Positions 37,641 through 48,700 of a stretch of DNA of 64,000 nt are shown here, in pieces. Positions within the stretch are counted from its first letter, which is position 1; the number at the start of each line of letters is the position of its first letter. The notes beneath the pieces are model-generated. The model was given only the letters and a program-made list of their open reading frames with translations, had not been told where the DNA came from and did no database searches. This stretch comes from Lutjanus erythropterus (Eukaryota > Chordata > Actinopteri > Lutjaniformes > Lutjanidae). The stretch is from contig CM034609.1 of assembly GCA_020091685.1 (NCBI GenBank), positions 14,042,023-14,106,022 on the forward strand, in the 5' to 3' direction. The position numbers and the translations under genes were made by a program.

Positions 37641-38823
37641 TTTTTCAGGAGAATAATTGACCCTGGTGACTCTGTCTTGGTACAGTTTGTTCAAGGATCT
37701 CCTTTCGGTACAGTACGGCCCATGTACCCTCCACCTATTGTTCCCTCTTAATTCATTTTGGGTGAAGCGTGATGAGACCTTCCCTCCTACTGTACAGTGT
37801 ATCATGTTCCCTTTCTCACGCACACAAACCTCAACCTCACAGACAAGACTTACGGGTGCACCGTCTTTTCATGTGTCTGCTTAGTGAGAAATACGAGAAG
37901 TGAAGAGCAGTGCAGATGGTGAAAAACAAAGACTTCCCTGCTGCTGCTGTTGCTGCTGCACAACCACTACCACACATTCTCAAACTTTTTTTTCTCAGCT
38001 TTTTTTTTTTTCTCTCTCTTGCCGTGGCAACATGCCTCTCATTTCCCATCAGTCACGGTCACCTCCTTGGCCCTGCTCTGTAATTCTCAAAAACGTCATT
38101 ATCATCCTGTTTCACAGCAAAATACAGGCGCAAAATATTGTTTCACTGCAGCTGTGCATAAATAATTACAGGCAATTTACAATCCGCTTTGTTTTTTGCT
38201 ATTCATTTAATATCAGAATGCACACGTGCAGAAATCTTGTTGCAATTGCATTATGCTTTTTTTCAATGCACATCTGGAACAAATTGTTTCTGCTGCAGGC
38301 TATGGCCCAGAGGAAAATATCGTACAAATAACTACCTTTTCATTTAGCCTTGAATTTTGGGTATAATTTGGTTTTACTGAAAAACAAACACATTGTAATC
38401 TTTCTTAGATCAAAGGGCTTTTGAAACCAATTCTCTCTGTTTTTTTCTTCCTTTTGCAGCTCAGATAAACACGTCCCAACTTGAAAAACCCAGGTATTCA
38501 GAAGTGTTTAAACCCCCAGACAGAACTGTTGAAGGTTTTACTTTGTCAATGTACTCAATACTACCTGCTCAACATTACCCATGGGGCTCTGCAACTCTGA
38601 AACTACTGCTATGTATGTGTCAGTACAATTTAGCATTTACTGTGAATGTTCAACTGGGACTGGAGCTGATTTGTTTTTACTAAAAGTTTGCTTTGTAGTT
38701 AAAATGTTTCCCAAACCTGCTTTGAAAGACAGGCTTCTCTGTCGCATATGGCACTGAAAAGCAGGTTTGTGTTTTTCAGGAAATTTGTGCAGGCAGCTCA
38801 TGACTTGATAGAAAATATAAAGT
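37641..38823. other. Gene-poor interval, fifth part
   Basis: No exon is recognised. A (CTG)n-like run with long T tracts near 37.94-38.02 kb produces the low-complexity 143-codon plus-strand frame, which is not credible as a gene. Confidence 0.5.
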
Positions 38824-40864
38824 CAAAGGGATAGATTGGATTTTTTGGGTGGGTTTGTATGAGATCCTTACCTGTAGTTACTGTATTACCAAGAGTAGAT
38901 GGTGGTCGCACACTCTGAGCTGCAATGCAATAAAAACATGTCTGATTTATGTTATGAAGCACCCCTCTGGTCATCTGGCGCAGGTTTTTAGTATTTACGC
39001 TCCCCACCTGTGGAACAGGTTTCATTAATACCTCAGGCCATTTCAAGGTAGAATCAGCGGGATTTGTCTGAGCTGTTCAGAAATGCATCAGTTGATTGTT
39101 GAATCTCATTCCCAGGATATAAATAGCGGCATTTGGGGTTGGTGAAGTATCCCAAGCACAACAAAATGATGAGAGAATAAGGAAATACAGGCAGAGGGCA
39201 GGGAGTCTGCAGATAGAGCCACCGCTTCATACTTCAAGTGGGTCATAAGTGGTTACTGAACGGGATTATATTTATATGAGTCTTTGCTATCAATAAAATA
39301 TACATAATTTCTTGTTAATGTAATCGGTAACTATGTATTTTTATTGACTTTTAAATGCAGTCTTTTATTGTTTTAACTATTTATCTGCTTGCTTTCACCT
39401 TTTGTTTTTATGGTCTTTTAAATGCAGTTTTAACATTTTCCTGATGTCTTATTTTGAATTTATTTCTAAGCACTCTGGATTGCCTTGTTTCTGATTGGTG
39501 CATCATAAACTTGCCTTGCATAATTCTGTGGACAGCACCAGCAAAGAAAGGCCTAAAGAGTCTGTGTCATTGCACGCTATATGTTCAGAATATTTTCACC
39601 ACTTTACTTTGCAGTCAGTCAGACTTTTCTGATGGGAAACCGCTAAGCCAAATATCTCAAAGATATCTCAAAAGTTTTATCTCACAGAACACAGCAGCTG
39701 TTTGACAACAGGTGTCTCGATCATTCAGTTTGTGTTATTTTGGGACTTCGCTGTTTTAGACAATTAATTCAGATTCACCACAGTCACAAAAAAACAAAGA
39801 AATTAACTGATCAAGGCAGCAGTAGCCGAGCAGATCCCATGCTTTGTGAGGCAAAATTACTGGTTTTGCCAAAGGAGCCTGGTGGCTTTGGAGAGGGCAG
39901 TATTTGGTTTATATAACAGTGGTGGTGAAAATATTCTTAATGTAGTTTACACTCAGGCTGATGATGATCGTTTTTAGATGGTTGAAATACCCCAGAATCC
40001 AGATATACCTCTTTAATACTTGGAAGAATCTGTAATGTATCTGTAGCATATTTGGAGATTTTTTTTTAGCATGCTTTAAACCAGGTCAAATACCACGCCA
40101 GCAAATGCCTCATATAGTTTACTGTGTCCAGATACATCCAATGTTGCATAGAGGAGAACAGGAATTTGTTGAAAAAAGAGGGTTTTTATTTACCCCAAAA
40201 AATGCCAAACAATACAAACCAAGAACTTAATAACTAGGCCTATAAAAGAGGTCAACAGAATATAATTAGACTCAAAATGACAGCAACAAAACAAGGTGTT
40301 AACTAAACAAACTGAACCATGAGGGAACATATATACTGGCTTGGCCAAACCAACTAACACAAAAGGGGAAAACAAAATGGGTATCTACTAAAACTAATGC
40401 ACAGAAAAAACTAACTAAACCCAAAACCCCCCTCTGACATGGCTGGAGATGGTATGGCCCAATGAGTTGGCCACAGGATTTAACAGGTTGCACCGCTTGA
40501 CCACACCTTTTGCCTGTCCAAGAGGAAACCTCCCCCACCAGCATGGTAACTCAAAAGACGACAAAGAAAAATGATTAATACAACAGAAAATTACTAAATT
40601 TAACCTTACAGTGTGAAAATGTGTGCACTCCATTTAAAGAGTGTAAAGCTAAAGGAAAATAAAGAAATTATAACTCAAATAAACTGTAGTGTGGACCTGA
40701 ATTGTTTGGGGTGTGGCTGACTGGAAATTAAACTAACCTGTGCATTGAACAAAGAAGTGAGGTGAGTGTGTGCATGGTTTTACCCTCAACTGTCCATTTG
40801 TCTGGCCTTGGCCATCACAGACTCATACAACCCCAATTAAAAAGAAAACTGAACTCTCCCTTTA
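38824..40864. mobile_element. Long copy of GGGGTTGTATGAG element carrying an insertion
   Basis: The left end is AAAGGGATAGATTGGA...GGGTGGGTTTGTATGAG. The right end, reversed, is AAAGGGAGAGTTCAG...TTGGGGTTGTATGAG, so the ends form long, imperfect inverted repeats. Interior landmarks (GGCAAAATTACTG, GGAGCCTGGTGGCTTTGGAG, GGTGGTGAAAATATTC) match the copy at 48360-49094. The segment 39046-39290 matches the interior of the unrelated element at 36680-37640, so one element has inserted into another. No intact frame is present. Confidence 0.65.
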
Positions 40865-42570
40865 AATCTTGGACTGAAAACAGTTTTTGAGTAAAGTCAA
40901 ATGGCATGAAATGAGAGTTTTTGTGTTTCTTGAGTACTCTTTCCCACAGTAGGATAACAGAAGTACAGTTCTGCACAAGGTGAGATAATAAGATAATTTA
41001 TTTCTAATAAAGTAATTAAATGTGACCCATAGTATCTGATACAAGCTCAGTAGTCATTAACAGGATTCCAAAGATGCATGTGCACACTGCGTTTGAGTCT
41101 TCCTGCAGATAACTCCACACATGCCCTGCTGTTTCCTGAATGCCCGTTCCATTGAGAAAAAGTCATTTCTATTGATTGCTTTTCCAGGCATCATTTAATA
41201 TGATACATATTCACTTGTAAATATCGACCTTTCCCTGCTGCCCTGACATTTGGGCCATAAATACTTTAAAAGCAAGCTCGTGAAAAGATATGAAATGTTA
41301 TGAAGCTGTAAATAAAGTCTGGATTTAAACAGTAACAGGAGATTGGGGTTTTTTTTATTGAGGATAAATGTGGTTGTGGTAATGCAAACTTTGAAAGTTG
41401 TGTGCTTTGTCAAAACAGAGCTTCAATTTCAAGGCTGCCCTCAAGTGGAAGCAGTGTTCAGTATTCATGGACATTCATTCGGCAGGCTGGCCTCAGTTAA
41501 CCCATAATTTAATTAGTGCCTGATTTGGCAAGACTGTAATTCAGCTGAAATTGATGAGCAACATAAAATCACATGATTTCCTTCCTTGCTTGCAGCAGTA
41601 TGCCTGAACAGTCTTATCGCATACTGCCACCTGCTGGAGATATTTTACCACTGACACATGATGTTCACAGTACCGCTATGGATTTATCAATGACAAAAGA
41701 CAGCAGAATGACTGATATATATAATGCCACTATCAAAAGAAAAAGTAATATTATGTATATTTTATGCATATTATAAACTAATATACACGGTTTTCTTATC
41801 AAGCACCACAATGCTTTATATGGATTTTTATTCATTAATGCTTCATGCTGCAGATTTCAGAAGGTGACTGGTATTTCAGAGAGAGTGGAGCACAGGAGGT
41901 CAGAAGCAACGTCATTCAGCTGCATTATATCAGGATTTACTGCAGCCACATAACACCAGCAGGACTCCTCCAGGTCCTCTGATCAGGGTTTCTCAGTAGT
42001 TCCTTGGTCCAGACTCAAGAAAAAGGGAGTCTGTGCTTTGAAGATTTAGCTCCTACACTTTGGATCTCAATTCCTTTGGATTTTGCGATCTGTCAACACC
42101 TTAAAAAAAGCAGCTCGGGATCCATCTGTTTAGACTTGCCTTTGCTTTATCTGTGATGTTTATTACCTAGAGCTGACTTTACAAAGTACACATGCAGTAA
42201 ATAGGGACATACTGCTTCCTTATAACATTGCACCTTGGGCTTTGACCAAAACAGTCAAAATGTCAGATAATCAGCCAACTGATGCGTTCATATGCAGCTG
42301 TGTAAAAAAAAAAAAAAAAAAGTTTTCAAAGTCTGCAACTGTGGGCTTACCTTCACACAAAGCTTGGAAAAAGACACTCCACATTTGGGTGATGACAGCC
42401 TAATATTGCTGTTGTAACTTTACACTACACCAAATACATAAAAAAAGTCTGTTTAAACATGTATTAATGTCCAGGGCTGGCAGGCAGAGTGTAAAAATGA
42501 ATGACAAAGTTTTTTCACTTCCATTCACTGAGCCTCCCCTGAAACTGGTCTGTTGTAAAAGAAATTCAGA
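40865..42570. other. Intergenic, before the presumed cyth1 3' end
   Basis: No gene is recognised. It has a CTCF-like motif at 41624-41637 and an 18-base A run at 42304-42321. Confidence 0.5.
41624..41637 (-). promoter_or_regulatory. CTCF-like motif, full consensus match
   Basis: The minus strand reads CCAGCAGGTGGCAG, matching CCASYAGRKGGCRS at all 14 positions. It points toward the similar but plus-oriented motif at 19552-19565. Binding is not shown by sequence alone. Confidence 0.4.
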
Positions 42571-43530
42571 GCCAGCGTTGTGACAAATTCGTCTTTATTT
42601 CAGCTTGATTAAATGGTAATGATAGAAACCTCAAATCAAACATTATTGAACAGAATAACAAAAGAAAAATGGCACAACTAATAAGAAACAAAAATGAAGA
42701 CAAAATACCCACTATACATTTAAGTATGTACAACTTTGATAAATAAACCAATACTGTCTAGAATTATGATTGTTTTGCATGTTTCCTTATTTCTCTAGGA
42801 TTAGTGAGCGGAGAGGAAGAGAAACGGAAGAGGCAGGGAGTGAGGAGCGAGGATAATGACGAGCAGGCACAGATGAAGAGAAGACAGACGACTGTAGACA
42901 AGAGTAGAAAAGACAACCTCTTGATGCACAACTCGGACTGCATTTGCAAAACTGTACCTCAACGCAGTTTTTGCTATTTGACAAGATGAGATGTCACTGC
43001 CTCAGTGTGACCAGCAGCCATCCTGCCCCTCCATCTTTTGCTTCACTGCAGTGCATTCCTCATAGTAGCTTTGCCTTGTTTCACATCACACTTTGGGTCC
43101 TGAGACGGGGGGACAACCCACTCTTTTCCAGGTATAGCTTGCTTTGTTTGTGCCACTTTAAAGCCTCTACAACAAAATGTCATATATTATTTCTTATACA
43201 TAAGCAACCTGAAGTACACAGTATTGTACAACGATCAGTGACGCTGAGCTGAAGGCTGAAATGACATGTGATTTGTTTTACCATTAAATAGGTAACCCTC
43301 TCCAAAGAAAACGTATATTAAAGGCAGAAAATAAAGAGTAAATGTTCGAGCAGGAGAAGAAAACTGTGAATTTACTGTCGCTAACCAGCAGCTTTTCTTC
43401 ATCACATTTCATCTAGAGCGCCAGGCACTGTTCAGCAGGAAAAGTAACTAACAATTAAATTGCTTTTTTGTATGATACAGCAATAGAAAGTGGTCTTGTG
43501 TTGGTGAAAAATCCACGTGAAGAGAAAATT

Positions 43531-44050
43531 ACAAACCTGATTCAAAAAAAATCAGGGACGTTGTGTAGAACGTAAATCAAAACAGAATGCAACGATCTGC
43601 AAAAGCCTTTTGATTTCTTTTCAGTTGGATACAACGTCAAGATATTTACTGTTCAAACTGATCAGCTTAATTGTTTTTTGTAAATATATACTAATTCTGA
43701 ATTTGATGCAAGCAACATGTTGCAAAAAAGTCAGGACAGCAGCATGTTTACCACTGTGATACATTTTGTTTTAACAACTTAACTCATTAAGTGCTGAAGA
43801 CACTAATTGTTAAGGTTTTATTCTTGCTTGATAAATGACTTTAGGTGCTCAACAGTCTGCGGTCTGTTGTCATATTTTGTGCTTAACACATATTTACAAA
43901 AAAACAAAGTTTAACAGCTTGAACATTAATTATCTTGTCTTTCTACAGTATTCAACTGAATACAAGGTGAAAAGTATTTCCGAACATTTTGTTCTGTTTT
44001 TAATCTATGATTTACACAACATTTCAACTTTTTTGGAATTGGGGCTGGTA
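43531..44050. mobile_element. Non-autonomous Tc1/mariner-type element
   Basis: The left end TACAAACCTGATTCAAAAAA and the reversed right end TACCAGCCCCAATTCCAAAA are imperfect inverted repeats flanked by TA. The next 150 bases (AACAGAATGCAACGATCTGC, ...TTTTTTGTAAATATATACT...) match the 5' part of the transposase-bearing copy at 11479. No transposase sequence remains. It lies just downstream of the cyth1 stop codon. Confidence 0.7.
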
Positions 44051-44246
44051 AAATAAGGGGCCACCAGTTGTAGTTTCCAGACAACCTGAGACCTCAAAAA
44101 GAAGCCCAGGGTGATAAACACTCGTCCTTTTACAAAGACACTAATCCCCAGGACGCATCTCTAGGACCTTCAGGAAATGAACAGTGAGACCCTGTCCAGA
44201 CAAGCAACAGTTTGACGTCCCCCCCACACTGCCGCTTCACATTTAC

Positions 44247-44274
44247 AAAAAAAAAAAAAAAAAAAAAAAAAAAA
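44247..44274. repeat. 28-base A run
   Basis: Uninterrupted A on the plus strand (T on the minus strand). It is a likely site of sequencing and length uncertainty. Confidence 0.95.
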
Positions 44275-45107
44275 GGTTCAGTCTGGGACACAGATGAGGC
44301 TTTCATTCCTCACATGGCTGTCGTGTTGTGAACAGGATCCACGTCAACGGCGACATGGAAAGTTTCAGAACATCGTAACAATCTCCTGAGTGGCAACGTT
44401 TTTTTTTTTTTCTTTTTTAAACAGAGAAGTTTTTGTTTTCTTTTTTTTTTCTATAAAATCACTAACAGTTGGCAACTTAAACCCTCCCTCCCTCCCACAA
44501 ACACCCACCCTGCAGTTTCTGTTTTTTATACAAAAGCAAACAAACAAAAAAAGACTTGAGGAATCGACAGTAAAAGCTGTAAAAATAGACACGTATTACC
44601 CTAACATATTAAAGCACATCAGAAAAGGTCTTCACTTTTCTTTCAGGATATTTTGGTTGGGGTGCCACACTCGGTCAGACCTGCTGAGTTTAAACAATGT
44701 GTGCTACGGGGCGCTGCATGAGTGTATGCATGTTGTGTATGTGTGCAATGTATATGGGAATTTTTTTTAAAGCATCTTCAAAGGATATTTTGCTGAGTTA
44801 AACAGCATGATTCCCATTCAGCCTCATAGACAGAGAGCACATACAAAGCTGAGAGAGAAAGAGAGACATTCAGACAGGAGGTTAGAGGAGGCTTTGGCCC
44901 TGACGCTTATCTAGAAACCCCAGCATGCTTCCTGTTTTTCTAGCCCGTAGAGTCCAAAAGCCAGAGCTAGTTTGTATCCTAGAGAAATCCCTCTGGAGAG
45001 GTCTGAGGAAGACCTCAACCGTGGCCTCTGCACCGGCCCAGACAGGGCAAGCAGATACCCCGGACCCCCTGCTCTGTCAAGTGCAACATCGTGAGCGCTG
45101 AGCAGCT

Positions 45108-45186
45108 CTAGTGCCTCTTCATGGATGACACCTTCTTCTTCCTCGCCGCCAGCATCTCGTAAAAGGGGTCCCTGCTGATGGCGGCT
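45108..45186 (-). CDS. cyth1: cyth1 last coding exon: polybasic tail
   Basis: The exon encodes [20 protein letters not shown] then SMKRH and TAG (45108-45110). The tail is both an autoinhibitory helix and a membrane-binding basic patch in the family. Acceptor CTCCCACAG|AGCC. Confidence 0.94.
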
Positions 45187-45719
45187 CTGTGGGAGCACAT
45201 GCAGAGGAAAATGTCAGTGAAAGAAGGATAATGACTTAAGTGTGCAAATTGCTGCTCTCACACAGTACTGTGACGACAGACATGGTGCATTTGCATTTAA
45301 GTAGGGCTCAATTTTCCAGTTTTTATTTCACATTCTTAGAATTTAGATGTGGAAGTGTGTGATAAAAAATGAGACTGTTAAAATAACATTTGCAAAGCCA
45401 ACCCTGCAGTTTAACCATTTCTTGGGATTGTTCACATACCAAGAGGATCTGCTCAGCATAACAAGCATTTCTACGTTTCCCCTACATTTTTACACTTTGC
45501 CTACAATAACCAGAAGATGTTTTACACTGTGCTGATCACCAGAGGACCTCATTTACTGTACACTACAGTGATCAGCAACTGCATCAGGAAACAGTTTGTG
45601 GAACTGTGGGAAAACCATGAAAATTTTAAAAAACAATCTGCTCAGACTGAAAACATCCAAGGATTTAGGTGAAAAACAGTAAAAACCTGCAGCTAACTGT
45701 GAAATCCAACTTCTTTCAC

Positions 45720-45760
<41 letters not shown>

Positions 45761-48700
45761 GGAGGGAGAGACATGAGGTGAAGATACTGTGTGCAATGAA
45801 GTGTCTCAATGTGTCTCTTTGAAGTAAACTGAAAAAAAACGTCAGCTTGCCAGTATGGAAGTTTCTTTTTCAAATCATCTATTAAGTATATCTCCTGTGC
45901 GTCTTGATAAATAAAGTGGTACAATTTAACTTTATTTCTCCTGGTCTGTTATTAAAAATGGGTCATTATTAATTATCAATACTTATCATTATTGACTGAA
46001 ATGAAACATTTTATCATTATACATTTTTCAACTATATCGCCCAACCCTTCATAAAACATAATTACAGATTGAGAATGACTTGACACTGTCTGAGGCTATC
46101 ACTGTGTACGAGGTCCTTCAAAAATAAATGTGCATAAATCTGCTTAGAAATCATAGAAAAAGATGCGACACTGGAGATCCCCTGACATTCAGCACGTTTT
46201 CAGCAATCCAGTGATTTATACATACATGGGTTCACCACACTAAAGGCTGCTGAAGTCGGCCAATCACACATTAAACCGAAGAATGTTTGTGGTGGCTGGC
46301 TGCAAATAAAGTCATACAAAGTCATACTCTCCAATTTGACTGAAGAGCTTTTAATACTACTTTGTACTGGGTTATTTTGGTTGATACCTTAAAGGTATCA
46401 AGTGCCAATACTTGTAATGGTGCCAATTTGTCCAAATGTAAACAAATATAGCCCAAAAAATGCACAGCTAATGGACTTAGTGACAGCACAGCATGACAAC
46501 ACTTCCTGTTTACACTGTCCAAAGGCCCAAAACTATGGGAGCTGCAGTTTCAAAACTTGAGCATGATCATCCCCCAAATTGAAGCAAGATGTAGAGTAAT
46601 ACAAAGGAGTGACTTTGAAAAGCCCAGAATTGCAGCGATGAGCCTTCCGTACAGACACACCCTGTGCACTGTCCCTTTAATAAGGGAGGGAATAAACACG
46701 TACTTGATGCTGTTCATCCATTCGTCTTTCTCCTCAGCGGTGGGGGCAGAGATACGGTAGAAGGTGTGGTTCCCCTCCACGACACGTCCGTCAGCCTCGG
46801 TTTTGCACGCTTTTATCACCTGGTCTTTGTTGTCAGGAATGAAAAGCTCAAAGCAGTTCTGCAAAAGTGAGGTGGATGGAGATCACGAGTAAATTAAGTG
46901 TCGCCTTTAGGGTTGTACAAAATGTCAATTTTTTTTTTTACTTTTGAGGCTTTCAAAAGAAGCTGTAAATCCCTGTCATCATATTTTATGACATCAAAAG
47001 AAAGACTGCTGCTAGAACACCACATTAATAGTATTTTTCCACGGTGAAAATGTTGCTTTTAAACGGCTAAAGTCTAGCAAATATGGATTGAAATAGACTA
47101 TTTCATCACATGGGTCTGAAACAATCCTATGCTTTATCTGGAAGTGTGCAAAAATACAGAAAAAAAGGGAGAAAAAGTAAAAATTGTGGAGCATTAACAA
47201 TAACTGTCATCAACATTAACAATTAACATTATGAACAAAGCTTTAAACTATTTGTTATAGTCCTCAATGCCTTAAACATAATAATCTGATAAAAGAAAAA
47301 GGCAAAATTCTTGATTCCTTCTCCTCCTTCTATTTTCAGATTTTTTTTACCCTGCTATGACTGTAGACTGAATGTCTTTGGGTTGCAGTCAAAACATGAC
47401 TTTCAAGGAGGGAAATCTTGGGCTTTGGGAATCACTGATCGATATTTTTCACCTTTTTCTGACATTTTATAAACCAAACAACCAACTGATAAAATGAGAA
47501 AACGATCTACCATTAAAACAACTGTTAGTTGCAGCCCTATGCTTGACTGCCTCATTAATTTGATCATTCAATTTTTTACTGAATAAAACTCATCAGTTTC
47601 ATCAACACAGTTGTAAATTACAGCACAGTTAGTCTGATTTGATGGATTTAATCCTTGACTATCAAAGCTGTGGAAATTCTGCAGAAACAATCCTAGTTGT
47701 CAAACTAAAATCCCAATCTCAGCCCTGTTCTAACTGAGTGTAATAACAGCATGAACCAGCAGAGGGAGCTGTGCTTACAGGCTTCTTATCTTCCACCTCC
47801 TTGATGCTCAGGTTCTCCAGTGGGATGATTCCTCTTGGCTCTTTGTCCTGGGCAAACATAAAAAGCGCAAAAAGTCAGAGCGCTGCACACACGCAACACC
47901 AGGTACAGAGCGAGTGAGAAGCGAAGCTGTACTCACTGTGGTGTACTCAAAGTAGTACAGACAGTTGTCTGTGAGGATGAACCACCTCCTCTTCCAGGTT
48001 TTAACTCGTCCCCCTGTGGAGCAAACAGCCAGCGTCAGAGAAGCTCAGCGAGAGAAAGAGAGAGAGAAACGAGCACCTAAGCGCCGGGTCGAGCAGCAGA
48101 CAGGCAGACAGATGTATGGGCAGACAGACAGATGACGGCTCCAGAGGACTCCTTTTACCCAGAAAATCCTGCTATTCACCCTGATCCACCATCACAGCAT
48201 GCGCTCACCATCACCACAGCTGCATAGCTTTCAGCTCTCTTTTTACCCATTTATTCATTTTCCCTTATATTTCTTGACCTGAGGACTTCTTGCTATTTTC
48301 ACACCTACATAATAATTAATTAAAGGTGCAGTTTACAGTTTAAAAGGTGATAAATACCACAAAAAGGAATAGCTCTGACTATTTCAAGTGGGGTTGTATG
48401 AGGTAGTCATGTATCTCCTACAGTAGATAATGGTACGCTCGCTGTTTTGAGGAGCACAAAACCACCAAAAACTCCAGTTCTGTGAGGTAAAATTACTGTT
48501 TTCCCTTGAAGGAGAAATCTGTAATATATTTACTGTAATAAATAATAAAATAATCATGATATGTCATCAGAAATTAAGGAAACATGCCAAGTTGAAATAC
48601 TCCCTTCTCTGACAATAACACCACGGCCGCGTTTTTCTCCTTTGAAGTTTACCCTCTGAGCCATTTTCAGGATAACAGATTTAACATTACAGTGACGGAC

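Larger units (their letters stand above)
42580..45107 (-). other. Possible cyth1 3' untranslated region
   Basis: Downstream of the cytohesin stop codon on the minus strand, the first plausible AATAAA that lies outside an obvious element is at 42594-42599 (TTTATT on the plus strand). This would give a 2.5-kb 3' untranslated region with a 28-base A run (44247-44274, a U run in the mRNA) and a Tc1/mariner-type element. The true end could be nearer the stop codon. Confidence 0.3.

Noticed and set aside
37900-38331. 143-codon plus-strand frame with Cys and Thr runs
   Set aside because: It translates (CTG)n-like and T-rich low-complexity sequence. There is no domain or splice context.
44390-44770. 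126-codon plus-strand frame
   Set aside because: It runs through poly-T tracts in the presumed cyth1 3' untranslated region. It is low complexity and antisense to the gene.
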